The notes beneath the pieces are model-generated. The model was not told the DNA's origin, ran no database searches, and saw nothing but the letters and a program-made list of their open reading frames with translations. A program made the translations under genes and the position numbers. From Lacrimispora sphenoides (GTDB lineage Bacteria > Bacillota > Clostridia > Lachnospirales > Lachnospiraceae), in assembly GCF_900105215.1 (NCBI RefSeq), contig NZ_FOIP01000002.1, forward strand, positions 1,984,001 to 2,048,000: DNA of 64,000 nt, written 5' to 3'. This document shows positions 1 to 9,089 of this stretch, in pieces. Every line of letters begins with the position of its first letter. The first letter of the stretch is position 1.

Positions 1-671
1 GAACAGGTAAAGGTCAAGATGAAATAAATGATCATGGTGATGCCAAATGCTTCAAAATAGGTATAATATGCGCCTGCAACGCCCTTTGTGGCATAAAACA
101 GCTCCACAACGCCGATCACAGAAAGCACGCAGGTATCCTTAATGTTGATGATTAAGTTATTGCCGATCTGAGGCATGATATTGCGCAGTGCCTGGGGCAT
201 GATAACATTGACCATCGTCTGAAAATGGGTCATGCCGATGGCCTTGGCTCCCTCAGTCTGTCCCTGGTCAATGGAAAGGATTCCTCCTCTCACGGTCTCA
301 GCCATATAAGCCCCCGTATTAATGGACACGATGAAATAAGCAGCAAAAGCGGTGGACATGTTAATGCCAAACAATACGGAAGAACCGTAAAATATAAACA
401 TGGCCTGAACCATCATGGGCGTTCCGCGGAATACCTCTACATAAACATTTGAAATGAATTTTACTAACTTTAACAAAAACCTTTTTATTGGATTGTCACT
501 TTTTATAACCGGAATCGTCTGGATAATTCCTACGGCAAAACCAATGATGCAGCCGATGAATGTGCCGACAATGGCGATTGCCATAGTCTTTCCCGCACCA
601 TTTAAAAAGGACGGGCCATAATGCTGCAGTATAAATACTATTCTTCCAAAAAAATCTGATGGCAAAGACAT
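1..671 (-). CDS. Amino-acid ABC transporter permease, partial (3' end beyond window)
   Basis: Integral membrane subunit of a polar amino-acid ABC importer of the HisM/GlnP type. The translation from the ATG at 671 begins MSLPSDFFGRIVF and carries the EAA-type cytoplasmic loop EGAKAIGMTHFQTMVNVIMP, which docks the ATPase in this family. Several hydrophobic spans are visible. The frame stays open to base 1, so about 223 residues are seen and the C-terminus is missing. It lies downstream of the family 3 binding protein gene at 847-1728 in the same orientation, so the two probably form one transporter operon, with the ATPase expected beyond the left edge. The substrate cannot be read from the sequence. 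Confidence 0.9.
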   Translation of the reverse strand, partial: MSLPSDFFGRIVFILQHYGPSFLNGAGKTMAIAIVGTFIGCIIGFAVGIIQTIPVIKSDNPIKRFLLKLVKFISNVYVEVFRGTPMMVQAMFIFYGSSVLFGINMSTAFAAYFIVSINTGAYMAETVRGGILSIDQGQTEGAKAIGMTHFQTMVNVIMPQALRNIMPQIGNNLIINIKDTCVLSVIGVVELFYATKGVAGAYYTYFEAFGITMIIYFILTFTC

Positions 672-792
672 ATACTACCTTCTCCTTCTCGTACTTCGTC
701 GAAACAGAACAAGCGGCACGAAATTAGAACACTCTTCTCCCGTGCCTGCAAGCCCTGATTCTATTTTATTCCTGCAAGCGATGAGCCAGGTG

Positions 793-812
793 CAGGAATG
801 TTTACATTCCTG
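793..812. other. Small perfect stem-loop between binding protein and permease genes
   Basis: CAGGAATG and CATTCCTG form an 8-bp stem around a TTTA loop. It lies in the 175-nt gap between the binding protein stop and the permease start. Such a hairpin could protect the 3' end of the binding protein message and lower permease expression, but there is no clear U-tract, so a terminator role is not supported. Function is inference. Confidence 0.45.
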
Positions 813-846
813 AATCCTAACTATGCCTTAAGGTATTTTACCTGGA

Positions 847-1728
847 TTACTTTGATAATGGCTGAACGGAAATTGCTTCTTCCATCATCTTGTTAAAATC
901 GTCCTTGCTCATTTTGGCAAGTACTCCGTTTATGGCATCCTTTAATTCCGTATTGCCCTTTTTCAAAGAAATACCGATGTTCACGTCTTCATCAGAAACC
1001 TTAAAATCGCCCTCTGTTCCGGTGAAATCAAGGAGCTTGAAGTCAGGATAAGCAACCAGCGCTGCCTGTCCGGTAGGCTTGTCTGTCACTACCAGGTCAC
1101 ATCTTCCGGAGCTTAAAGATACCAGCATGGCCGGTGCGGATTCCTGGGCAGGCTGAATGTCTGCACTTGGAATCTGAGGCAGACAGTTGTCATACCAGAT
1201 TGTATTTAGCTGGGAAGTGCAAGTTGCTCCGGAAAAATCGGAAACACTCTTTGCATTCTCATACTTGCCTCCGGCTTTCACCAGGGTCACAATGGTCGCA
1301 TAATAGTAAGGATCTGTAAAATCAACAGACTGCATACGCTCTGCTGTAATGGACTGACCGGCGATAACACAGTCAACCTTTCCGGACTGAACGGCAGGAA
1401 CAAGGGAATCCCAGTCCAGCTTAACGATCTCCAGTCCATAGCCCAGTTCCTCTGCTATCTTTTTTGCCATCATGACGTCATAGCCATAAGCAAAATCAGA
1501 GCTTCCGGAAATAGGAACGGCTCCGCCTGCATCTGTCGGCTGAGTCCAGTTATATGGTGCGTAGCTGCACTCCATGGCAACCTTTAATACCTTGTTATCT
1601 CCTGTTTCCTTGCCGGCTGCCGCAGACGTACCTGTACCGGCATTACCGCTTCCGCAGGCAGTCATAAAGGACGCTGCCAGGGTCGCTGCCATAAGAGTTG
1701 ATACGATTTTTCTCATTGACTTTTTCAT
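847..1728 (-). CDS. Amino-acid ABC transporter substrate-binding lipoprotein (family 3)
   Basis: Extracellular binding protein of 293 residues for a polar amino acid. The start is the ATG at 1728 (MKKSMRKIVSTLMAATLAAS), placed behind a GAGGAG Shine-Dalgarno sequence; the longer reading from a TTG at 1749 would put that site inside the gene. A lipoprotein signal ends at the lipobox FMTAC near residue 25. Family 3 features follow: FAYGYDVMMAKKIAEELGY, DCVIAGQSITAERMQSVDFT and the C-terminal lobe motif DLVVTDKPTGQA. It is the first gene after a consensus promoter at 1781-1809 and precedes the matching permease. Ligand is unknown; arginine, cystine or glutamine types are all possible. Confidence 0.93.
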   Translation of the reverse strand: MKKSMRKIVSTLMAATLAASFMTACGSGNAGTGTSAAAGKETGDNKVLKVAMECSYAPYNWTQPTDAGGAVPISGSSDFAYGYDVMMAKKIAEELGYGLEIVKLDWDSLVPAVQSGKVDCVIAGQSITAERMQSVDFTDPYYYATIVTLVKAGGKYENAKSVSDFSGATCTSQLNTIWYDNCLPQIPSADIQPAQESAPAMLVSLSSGRCDLVVTDKPTGQAALVAYPDFKLLDFTGTEGDFKVSDEDVNIGISLKKGNTELKDAINGVLAKMSKDDFNKMMEEAISVQPLSK

Positions 1729-1780
1729 AACTTTTTTCTCCTCTTCCAACCAAATTAATTTCTATACAATAAATAGATTC

Positions 1781-1809
1781 ATTATAAAAAGATTTTCACT
1801 CCTTGTCAA
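1781..1809 (-). promoter_or_regulatory. Consensus sigma-A promoter for the amino-acid transporter
   Basis: On the minus strand TTGACA (1804-1809) is followed after 17 nt by TATAAT (1781-1786), a full match to the vegetative consensus. The leader before the ATG at 1728 is only about 45 nt, too short for a T-box or another large riboswitch. Confidence 0.85.
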
Positions 1810-1861
1810 GACTATTCGCGGGTTCTGAGATTATTCGATGTTTTATAAAACACCGGGCATA

Positions 1862-3499
1862 CTACCGACTGCGCTCCTGCGGACCGGATGCCGGAACCGG
1901 CACAAATGCGCAGCCTCCATACGAAACAGGTCGATGAGTAATCTCCATCTGGCTGTCATCAGCCAGAAAATACGTCTCGTCAACCACTCCGTCCTTATTC
2001 ATCCACACCGTATCGACATGATACCAGTTGCCATCGATTCGCACCATATTCCATACATGAGCGCCATCAACAGTTTCCCCGACAATACAAATACAGTCCA
2101 CGCCCGCTTCTCTGGAAAGCAGCGCAAAGGCGGCGGAAAGTCCCTCGTAATTGGCCCTGCCCTCCACTAGCGCACCATATGCGGTGGCCCATTCCGGATC
2201 AGGAACCGCGACCCTGATAGCAACGCCGTTGCTGTCCTGAAATTCTGTCTGTGGCATTTCGCCACTGTATGGCGTCACATGTTCCACCAGGTACTGTGCA
2301 AGGTAATAACATTTTTCCCGATCGGTTAAGTCTGGCGGCATACCCGAGACAAGTTCAGCTGCTGCGTCCCAGGTCTCAAAATATTGGGGATTTGTATCGC
2401 TGATGATCCTGCCTGCATATACGTTCCGAACTGGACCAGCATCGTCGGTGGCATAACGCCAGGGCTGCCTGTTTTTCTGATAGTAAGTTACGGCCCCGTA
2501 CAGTGAGAGCACTCGCTGGTATCCCTCTGCTGTGAGCGGTTCGGGGAGATAAAAGCTATGGGTGCTTTCCTCGCCTCGCGCCACAGCCACGCTATAATAT
2601 TCACCATACAACAAATCGAAAGCCTTCTGCTCATCGGTCGTCAGCAGATCATAACCGTAAATCTCAGTACACCTTCTGACAATCAGATCTCCATACAGCC
2701 ATGAACCGTCAGGCAAACTGGCAGAGGATAAACCGGACGGACCGGTCAATGTGGTTCCGGCAGCATTGGTGACTGACACCACCGTATTGGTACCGGGCAG
2801 ATACTCCACACAGTATTCGGTCTGCATCAGAGTATCAGACTGAAGGTTACGCTTTACACAACGGAGTGTCCCCACATCGGAAGAGAAATAGTAGTATTCC
2901 TTATCCGGAACAATCACATAATCATTTGTGTTGTCGAGCGGACGGTCCGTGGGAAGGAATTTCCCCTTGTATATAAGGGGTTTACCTGAACGCAACAGAG
3001 AGAGATCGCTGTAGAGTGAAATTGTCTCACGCGGCGCAGAACTGAAAAAGAGGCATTGTACTACAAACGTGATTTCTATTGCCAGCAGTACATAGAAAAA
3101 CACACGTATCTTCCAACCCGTGGATTTATGCTCTATGTACCGCTCATATTGCATGAGGTATGTCTTGCGGCGTTCTTCTGCAGCCAGCAAGTCTGAAACG
3201 CGCAGCAGCTCCCTTTTTTCCCGTATGGGACCTATAATCGAGGCGATTATGTATAGCAGTAGACAGATTACCGGGGGCAGAAGCAGAAATATAATAGAAG
3301 CGAAATTGCCATAAAACTCTGCATGCAGCTGTGCTGAAACAGGTTCCTCACCAAAAGAAAACAAAAGTCTGCAGACAGGTTTGGCGAGCGGCATCAGTGC
3401 ATAGCACACTGCACTGGACATAAGCGGCAGCAACCAGAACTTCTTCCCTTTTTTTGATTCTGAACCGGCGACTTTGGACCGGGTGTATCGAATCTCCAT
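1862..3499 (-). CDS. Membrane protein with transglutaminase-like domain lacking the catalytic Cys
   Basis: Protein of 545 residues. The N-terminal part has two hydrophobic spans (about 24-45 and 68-92) and a third near 128-150, followed by a long extracellular region. The C-terminal part matches the transglutaminase-like fold: LSAAFALLSREAGV, then AHVWNMVRIDGNWYHVD with His481 and Asp496 at the expected 15-residue spacing. The expected catalytic Cys, about 30 residues before the His, is Tyr451 (RANYEGLSAA, where active members have a Cys two residues before the Gly), so normal thiol chemistry looks lost. It follows the 288-residue membrane protein gene by 18 nt, and the two are probably one operon. 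Role unknown; a binding or scaffold function is possible. Confidence 0.75.
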   Translation of the reverse strand: MEIRYTRSKVAGSESKKGKKFWLLPLMSSAVCYALMPLAKPVCRLLFSFGEEPVSAQLHAEFYGNFASIIFLLLPPVICLLLYIIASIIGPIREKRELLRVSDLLAAEERRKTYLMQYERYIEHKSTGWKIRVFFYVLLAIEITFVVQCLFFSSAPRETISLYSDLSLLRSGKPLIYKGKFLPTDRPLDNTNDYVIVPDKEYYYFSSDVGTLRCVKRNLQSDTLMQTEYCVEYLPGTNTVVSVTNAAGTTLTGPSGLSSASLPDGSWLYGDLIVRRCTEIYGYDLLTTDEQKAFDLLYGEYYSVAVARGEESTHSFYLPEPLTAEGYQRVLSLYGAVTYYQKNRQPWRYATDDAGPVRNVYAGRIISDTNPQYFETWDAAAELVSGMPPDLTDREKCYYLAQYLVEHVTPYSGEMPQTEFQDSNGVAIRVAVPDPEWATAYGALVEGRANYEGLSAAFALLSREAGVDCICIVGETVDGAHVWNMVRIDGNWYHVDTVWMNKDGVVDETYFLADDSQMEITHRPVSYGGCAFVPVPASGPQERSR

Positions 3500-3517
3500 A
3501 TATATCCATCCTTAAAA

Positions 3518-4384
3518 TCATTCGTTTACAATTTGTAGTATTACTTTGCTGCCCGGCAAGTATTTGATCACGAAAGGGTAGATTCCGTCATCATAGACCG
3601 TCGCCTTATATTGCAAACGGCTCATGACATAATATTCTTCTTCGGCGTCAAGATAGATAAGAACCGTGTCACGACCCAAGAAGTCTTTTCCATTTTTATA
3701 ATAATAGACCGGGTAATCGTCAGCGTAATAATCCCATCCGTATTCGTCATGGAGCACCCGCCGCAATTCAGACGCCACATCCTCCCGGTCTGTTTCATGG
3801 ATGATCTGTCCGTATGCCATTGCTATCACATCCTCCTCGGTAACCGTTCGGGTAAGGTATCCACCATCCCTTACCCTTGGAAGGTCTTTTGCCAAGGAAA
3901 TAAATTGCACAGCCACAAATGCAGAAACAAGAGTGATTGTTATGAAAAAGACAATGCGGTAAGCCGGTTCGACTCTCCGTTCGAACAGCCTACACGGCAG
4001 GGCTACCCAGGTATGCCATTGGAATATCAGTCCAAGAATGAAGAGAGCGTTGATAACATTCGGCAGAAGCACCGCAAAATAGTTGTAATACAAAAAGCGT
4101 TGCGACAGAAACGCAAAAAGGTCGAGAAACTTCAGCGGAAACACGGGCTGAATCAAAAAGTTGAAAGCCAGCATGATCACAGTTGTTCGGACTATACGAC
4201 GGTAGGACTTATGGCCCACGAGTCCGTCCAGGATGCAGCTTAAGTAGAATCGGCGGCGCAATGGTGTTATCTGCGCCCTGTTTTCAATAAAAAATTGCAT
4301 TGCGTCTTCAAATTCTCCGCGGGACATAAGCCATGAGAGCCTATCCTGTGCATCGTCAAGCATACCTTGCGATTCATAATTCAT
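3518..4384 (-). CDS. Unrecognised membrane protein, partner of the transglutaminase-like protein
   Basis: 288 residues, no family recognised. The first 60 residues are charged and helical (MLDDAQDRLSWLMSRGEFED). Three hydrophobic spans follow at roughly 65-85, 100-122 and 145-165. The C-terminal 120 residues are soluble, rich in Tyr and Asp (EYGWDYYADDYPVYYYKNG), and end in beta-like strands. The start at 4384 has a GGAGG site 9 nt upstream and its own promoter at 4437-4465. The next gene begins 18 nt downstream, and both proteins share an arrangement of membrane anchor plus Tyr-rich outer domain, so they may act together at the cell surface. That is inference from position only. Confidence 0.7.
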   Translation of the reverse strand: MNYESQGMLDDAQDRLSWLMSRGEFEDAMQFFIENRAQITPLRRRFYLSCILDGLVGHKSYRRIVRTTVIMLAFNFLIQPVFPLKFLDLFAFLSQRFLYYNYFAVLLPNVINALFILGLIFQWHTWVALPCRLFERRVEPAYRIVFFITITLVSAFVAVQFISLAKDLPRVRDGGYLTRTVTEEDVIAMAYGQIIHETDREDVASELRRVLHDEYGWDYYADDYPVYYYKNGKDFLGRDTVLIYLDAEEEYYVMSRLQYKATVYDDGIYPFVIKYLPGSKVILQIVNE

Positions 4385-4436
4385 GCGTAATGTCCTCCGG
4401 TGATCTTGATATAGTCTGTCCCTTACTGTTTTTTCT

Positions 4437-4465
4437 ACCCTATCTTAAAAATTAAAATTTGTCAA
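4437..4465 (-). promoter_or_regulatory. Promoter for the two-gene membrane protein operon
   Basis: TTGACA (4460-4465) and TAGGGT (4437-4442) lie 17 nt apart on the minus strand, between the engB stop and the ATG at 4384. The -35 is perfect; the -10 matches four of six. Confidence 0.65.
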
Positions 4466-4500
4466 TGGATCGCCTCAATACAGAAGCATTAATCCATAGG

Positions 4501-5109
4501 TTATTTATGCTGATCAACTGCTCCCTCATTTACGGATTCTGAAATGATGTCCCATATTTCTTCCCTGCCCTGCTTGGTCTCGGCGGAAAAGGGAATCACC
4601 GTTACTTCGCTTCCGATCCCAAGCCCCGTGCGAAGGACTTTTAACGCTTTTTGCACCTGGCTTCTCTTGATCTTGTCCAGCTTGGTCGCAATGATGATCG
4701 GATGATAGCCATTGTGCACGACCCAATTATACATGGTCTTATCATTCTCCGATGGCTCGTGGCGGATATCGATGAGCAAAAACACACATCGGAGCATGGA
4801 GGACTTATGAAGATAGTTTTCTATCATCTTCCCCCACTTCGCCTTCACTTCCAGAGATACCTTAGCATAGCCGTAGCCTGGAAGATCCACATAGTACAAA
4901 GCATCATTGATGTTATAAAAATTAATGGTCTGGGTCTTCCCCGGCTGGGACGAGGTTCTGGCAAAGGATTTGCGGTTCATCAGGGCATTTATGAGAGAAG
5001 ATTTTCCCACATTGGATTTGCCCACAAAGGCAAACTCCGGCTTTGTATTCTCCGGAAGCGTACTGGTTATCCCGCACACAGTCTCCAGCTCTACTGATTT
5101 AATGATCAT
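4501..5109 (-). CDS. engB: Ribosome biogenesis GTP-binding protein EngB/YsxC
   Basis: Essential TRAFAC-class GTPase that helps assemble the 50S subunit. 202 residues from the ATG at 5109 (MIIKSVELETVCGI), which sits 7 nt behind GAGG. A longer reading from upstream would translate the palindromic repeat at 5113-5203 and is rejected. Visible motifs are the Walker A/G1 GKSNVGKSSL (about 30-39), the threonine-rich G2 region (TSSQPGKTQT), G3 DLPGYGYA, and G4 ATKLDKIKRSQ. It is the last gene of the tig-clpP-clpX-lonA-engB block, a common clostridial and bacillar order linking protein quality control with ribosome assembly. Confidence 0.96.
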   Translation of the reverse strand: MIIKSVELETVCGITSTLPENTKPEFAFVGKSNVGKSSLINALMNRKSFARTSSQPGKTQTINFYNINDALYYVDLPGYGYAKVSLEVKAKWGKMIENYLHKSSMLRCVFLLIDIRHEPSENDKTMYNWVVHNGYHPIIIATKLDKIKRSQVQKALKVLRTGLGIGSEVTVIPFSAETKQGREEIWDIISESVNEGAVDQHK

Positions 5110-5112
5110 ATG

Positions 5113-5203
5113 GTTTCCTCTTTCCTGCCCATGTTCTTTGGGCATAAAGGTATACCCGAAGGGTATTTCCTCTTTCCTGCCCATTGTTCTTTGGGCATAC
5201 CTG
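5113..5203. repeat. Palindromic intergenic repeat family 1, locus a (two tandem units)
   Basis: Each unit has a hairpin GCCCA-n-TGGGC (5127-5143 and 5179-5196). The first unit also has a mini-hairpin TACCC-GAA-GGGTA (5153-5165). Both units are preceded by the same local sequence TTTCCTCTTTCCT. Between engB and lonA, ending next to the engB ribosome binding site. Confidence 0.8.
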
Positions 5204-5208
5204 TGCTT

Positions 5209-7527
5209 CTATTCCTTGATGAAAACTTCTTTTAAAACCTCCGGCATGTTCTTCACATATATGATATCCAGATCTCCGATGATTTCCTCTGACAGCTCTG
5301 CAATATCCGGGCGGTTCCTGTCAGGAACCAGAACCTTCTCCACATGGGCCATACGGGCAGCCAAGATTTTTTCCTTAAGGCCACCGATCGGCAGAACACG
5401 GCCGCGAAGAGTAATCTCTCCTGTCATGGCCACCTTGGCGTTTACCTTCCGCTTTGTGACCGCAGACAGCATAGCCGTCGCCATGGTGATTCCTGCCGAT
5501 GGGCCATCCTTTGGCACGGCTCCTTCCGGTATGTGAAGGTGGATATCGTGCTTTTCAAAATAATCATCCTTTACCTTATATTCCGGGCATACCGATCTGA
5601 CATAGCTTAAAGCAGTCTGGGCGGATTCCTTCATGACATCGCCCATTTGTCCGGTCATCTGAAGGCTTCCCTTCCCTGGCATGACATTGACTTCGATTTG
5701 AAGGGTGTTGCCGCCGACGCTGGTCCATGCAAGACCTCTTACAATTCCCACCTGGTCTTCCTCGTTTACATCCTCAAAGAGTACCTTTTCCTTGCCTAAA
5801 TACTTCTCCAGGTCGTTTGAATTTATCTCTATGGCCTTTTTCCCATCTTCCAGGAATTCTCTTGCAGCTTTTCTGAAAACAGCTCCGATCCGCCTTTCTA
5901 AATTCCTGACTCCGGCCTCTCTGGTGTAGTGGTGAATGATCTTTTCAAGAGCCTCATCCGATATGGTCACCTGACCTGGCTTAAGCCCATTCTTTTCCCG
6001 CTGCTTTCTTACTAAGTAATTCTTTGCAATATGGAATTTTTCATTCTCCGTATAGCTATTTACTTCAATTACTTCCATACGGTCAAGAAGCGGCCCCGGT
6101 ATGGTGGTTGTGGTATTGGCCGTTGCCAGAAACAGTACATTGGATAAATCAATGGGAATCTCTACATAATGATCCCGGAATTTTATATTCTGTTCGCTGT
6201 CCAGCACCTCTAAAAGGGCGGAAGAAGTATCACCCTTATAATCCCTGCTGACCTTGTCGATCTCATCAAGAAGCATTAAGGGATTGCTGACTCCGGATTG
6301 CCTTAATGCCTCTACAATCCTTCCAGGCATGGCGCCTACGTAGGTTTTCCGGTGTCCGCGGATCTCCGCTTCATCCCGGATTCCTCCCAGGCTGATCCTT
6401 ACATACTCCTTATTCAACGCCTTTGCTACTGATCTGGCAATGGAAGTCTTTCCTGTTCCAGGAGGTCCTACCAGGCAGATGATAGGGCTGGATCCTTTTT
6501 TTGTAAGGACGCGGACTGCTAAATATTCCAGAATCCGTTCCTTTACCTTCTCAAGGCCATAATGATCCTCATTTAAGATCTCCTCTGCATGGGCGATGCT
6601 GTTATCATCCTTTGACAGCTTCTTCCACGGAAGCTCTAAGACCGTCTCAAGGTACATACGGACCACATTGGCTTCCTGACTTCCTCCAGGCATCGCCTTA
6701 AAGCGTTCAATCTCCTTTTGAATCTTATCCTTAGTCTCCTTATCAGCCTTTAAAGCCTTCAGCTTCTTTAAATATTCGTCGGAATCGGACAAAGGGTTGT
6801 CCTCACCAAGCTCCTCACGGATCACCTTAAGCTGCTCCCTTAAGATATAATCCTTCTGGTTCTTGTCGATCCGTTCCTTAACGTGGGACTGTAATTCCCG
6901 TTTTACTTTTGTGACCTCGATCTCTGTCATCAGCTGATTTATAACCAGCGCATACCGGTCCTCCAAAAGAGCGCTTTCAAGCACCTGCTGGCGCACCCGG
7001 TAATTCCAGGAAAGCTGTACGGCAATCTGGTCCAAAAGCTCGCCAAGGTCATTAAGCACCATAAGACCCGGAAGTACCTCCTTAGCGACCCTGGGATTCT
7101 CCCTGCCGTATTCCTCCAGCTTTTCCTGAATGATCTGAATCATAGCCTCTCTTGTAATATAATCAATGGAATCATCTGCTTCCAGAGCCTTTTCAATTTC
7201 ACCTATGAGCATGGGCTCCTCGCTGTCAAGAGTTAAAAGCTCTGCCCGCTCCATACCTTCCACCATAACACGGATCACATTATTCGGCAGCTTTACCAGC
7301 TGCTTGATGAGAGCCACTGTACCAATCTGATACAAATCTTCGATTCCAGGGTCAGCTTCCTCAGAATTCTTCTGGGTAACCAGACATACTTTCTGATCTC
7401 CCACCATTGCCTTCTCCACAGCTGCAATGGATTTTGTCCGGCTGATATCAAAATGCAGCATCATTTTGGGAAGAACAGTCATGCCTCGCAGGGCGATAAC
7501 TGGCATTATGATTGTCTTATCCACCAT
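5209..7527 (-). CDS. lon: ATP-dependent protease La (LonA)
   Basis: Cytosolic AAA+ serine protease of 772 residues that degrades misfolded and regulatory proteins. The start is the ATG at 7527 (MVDKTIIMPVIALRG) with AAAGGAGAG upstream; the longer reading starting MLQRENLLEH has no such site. Domains in order are the N-terminal substrate domain (1-200), a coiled-coil region, Walker A GPPGTGKTSIARS, Walker B LMLLDEIDK, and a C-terminal protease domain with PKDGPSAGIT. The catalytic Ser there is residue 677, the same number as in Bacillus subtilis LonA. Full length, no defects. It lies between clpX (78 nt upstream) and engB. Confidence 0.97.
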   Translation of the reverse strand: MVDKTIIMPVIALRGMTVLPKMMLHFDISRTKSIAAVEKAMVGDQKVCLVTQKNSEEADPGIEDLYQIGTVALIKQLVKLPNNVIRVMVEGMERAELLTLDSEEPMLIGEIEKALEADDSIDYITREAMIQIIQEKLEEYGRENPRVAKEVLPGLMVLNDLGELLDQIAVQLSWNYRVRQQVLESALLEDRYALVINQLMTEIEVTKVKRELQSHVKERIDKNQKDYILREQLKVIREELGEDNPLSDSDEYLKKLKALKADKETKDKIQKEIERFKAMPGGSQEANVVRMYLETVLELPWKKLSKDDNSIAHAEEILNEDHYGLEKVKERILEYLAVRVLTKKGSSPIICLVGPPGTGKTSIARSVAKALNKEYVRISLGGIRDEAEIRGHRKTYVGAMPGRIVEALRQSGVSNPLMLLDEIDKVSRDYKGDTSSALLEVLDSEQNIKFRDHYVEIPIDLSNVLFLATANTTTTIPGPLLDRMEVIEVNSYTENEKFHIAKNYLVRKQREKNGLKPGQVTISDEALEKIIHHYTREAGVRNLERRIGAVFRKAAREFLEDGKKAIEINSNDLEKYLGKEKVLFEDVNEEDQVGIVRGLAWTSVGGNTLQIEVNVMPGKGSLQMTGQMGDVMKESAQTALSYVRSVCPEYKVKDDYFEKHDIHLHIPEGAVPKDGPSAGITMATAMLSAVTKRKVNAKVAMTGEITLRGRVLPIGGLKEKILAARMAHVEKVLVPDRNRPDIAELSEEIIGDLDIIYVKNMPEVLKEVFIKE

Positions 7528-7605
7528 TGTGTTCTCTCCTTTGCATTCAAAAAGGTGTTCCAGCAGATTTTCTCGCTGTAACACCTTCCTGACTCATGCA
7601 GGGAC

Positions 7606-8907
7606 CTATGCGATCTCGCCTGTCTTATCTTTTCTTAACTTCTGAGCCAGTGATTTTCTTGGGACTGCCGTGTCCCTGTAAATCAGCTCCGGCTCACCCT
7701 TTTTATCTACAACATCCCTGGTAATCGTGCAGATTCCGATGCTGCTGTCAGATGGAATCTCGTACATCATCTCCATCATTACGCTTTCCATAATGGAACG
7801 CAAGCCTCTGGCCCCTGTTTTTCTCTCCACTGCCAGTTCCGCAATCCGTTCAACTGCTTCACTGGTCAGCTCAAGCTTCACATCATCCAGTTCAAACAAC
7901 TTTTGATACTGCTTGACCAGGGCGTTCTTCGGCTCTGTTAATATCTTCACAAGTGCTTCCCGATCCAGAAGTTCCAGGGATACGGTAACCGGCACTCGGC
8001 CGATAAACTCCGGTATCAATCCGAACTTCACTAGATCCTGAGGAAGGGTCTTCTTCAGAAGATCATCAATATCTGTCTTGTTCTTATCTACGATTTCCGC
8101 ATTAAAGCCGATAGAACCGGCACTTAACCGACGTTCAATAATTTTTTCCAATCCATCAAAAGCGCCTCCGCAGATGAACAGAATATTGGTGGTATTGATC
8201 TGTAAAAGCTCCTGATGAGGATGCTTTCTTCCTCCCTGAGGCGGAACACTTGCAACCGTACCTTCCAGAATCTTTAAAAGAGCCTGCTGTACGCCTTCGC
8301 CGGAAACATCTCTGGTAATAGACACATTTTCCGACTTCTTTGTTATTTTATCAATCTCATCGATATAGATAATTCCATATTCTGCCCTGCTGATGTCATA
8401 ATCAGCCGCCTGGATAAGCTTTAAAAGGATATTCTCAACATCCTCGCCAACATAACCAGCTTCTGTAAGGGCGGTGGCATCTGCAATAGCAAACGGAACA
8501 TTTAAAACCTTTGCCAACGTCTGCGCAAGATAGGTTTTACCAGAGCCGGTAGGACCTAACATCAGAATATTGCTCTTTTGCACTTCTACATCCATTTTTT
8601 TCCTGGAAGTGATTCTTTTGTAGTGGTTATAGACTGCTACAGACAATACCTTTTTTGCGTTGTTCTGACCAATGACATAATCGTCTAAAAAAGCCTTGAT
8701 TTCCTTTGGCTTCATCAGGTTGATATCACCAAAATCAGGCACTTCTTCCTCATGGCTGTCAAATTCTTCCTCTAATATCTCTGCGCACAAATCAATGCAT
8801 TCGTCACAGATGTAGACATTATTGGAACCGGCAATGAGCTTCTTTACCTGGTCCTGGGTCTTCCCACAAAAAGAGCATCGGATCTTGTCGTCTGTTCTGA
8901 CCGGCAT
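7606..8907 (-). CDS. clpX: ATP-dependent Clp protease ATP-binding subunit ClpX
   Basis: AAA+ unfoldase of 433 residues that feeds substrates to ClpP. The start is the ATG at 8907 ([16 protein letters not shown]), behind AAAGAGGTG. The alternative start [11 protein letters not shown] would read through repeat family 1. The N-terminal C4 zinc-binding domain is visible (CSFC then CDECIDLC), followed by Walker [13 protein letters not shown], Walker [10 protein letters not shown], sensor and arginine-finger regions ([18 protein letters not shown]), and the C-terminal small domain ([13 protein letters not shown]). The SIGF stretch corresponds to the IGF loop that docks ClpP. It sits directly after clpP. 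Confidence 0.97.
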   Translation of the reverse strand: MPVRTDDKIRCSFCGKTQDQVKKLIAGSNNVYICDECIDLCAEILEEEFDSHEEEVPDFGDINLMKPKEIKAFLDDYVIGQNNAKKVLSVAVYNHYKRITSRKKMDVEVQKSNILMLGPTGSGKTYLAQTLAKVLNVPFAIADATALTEAGYVGEDVENILLKLIQAADYDISRAEYGIIYIDEIDKITKKSENVSITRDVSGEGVQQALLKILEGTVASVPPQGGRKHPHQELLQINTTNILFICGGAFDGLEKIIERRLSAGSIGFNAEIVDKNKTDIDDLLKKTLPQDLVKFGLIPEFIGRVPVTVSLELLDREALVKILTEPKNALVKQYQKLFELDDVKLELTSEAVERIAELAVERKTGARGLRSIMESVMMEMMYEIPSDSSIGICTITRDVVDKKGEPELIYRDTAVPRKSLAQKLRKDKTGEIA

Positions 8908-8924
8908 ATACACACCTCTTTCTT

Positions 8925-9060
8925 TCCTAATACAATTGCCCTGCTTTCTGGGCATAAAGGGATACCCGCAGGGTGTTTCCTAATACATTGCCCTGCTTCC
9001 TGGCAGCGCCCGCCCCGTTTTACCGGGTGTAAAGGGGATACCTGCAGGGTGTTTCCTATA
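8925..9060. repeat. Palindromic intergenic repeat family 1, locus b (two units, second is a variant)
   Basis: Two copies share TTTCCTAATACA(A)TTGCCCTG. Unit 1 continues TTCTGGGCATAAAGGG and ACCCGCAGGGT. Unit 2 carries an extra hairpin-rich insert (CGCCCGCCCCGTTTTACCGG) before ACCTGCAGGGT. It fills the clpX-clpP gap. Confidence 0.8.
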
Positions 9061-9089
9061 AATCGCCCCGGCTGCTTAAGCGTAAAGGC

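Noticed and set aside
225..452. 75-residue plus-strand open frame
   Set aside because: Lies opposite the amino-acid permease, has no ribosome binding site and no family resemblance.
1728..1809. Possible T-box or other amino-acid riboswitch before the amino-acid transporter
   Set aside because: The leader is only about 45 nt and has no T-box sequence or terminator.
3611..4243. 210-residue plus-strand open frame
   Set aside because: Antisense to the 288-residue membrane protein gene, which has a promoter, a GGAGG site and membrane helices; the plus frame has none.
4925..5536. 203-residue plus-strand open frame
   Set aside because: Spans parts of engB, the repeat and lonA on the opposite strand; composition is that of a shadow frame.
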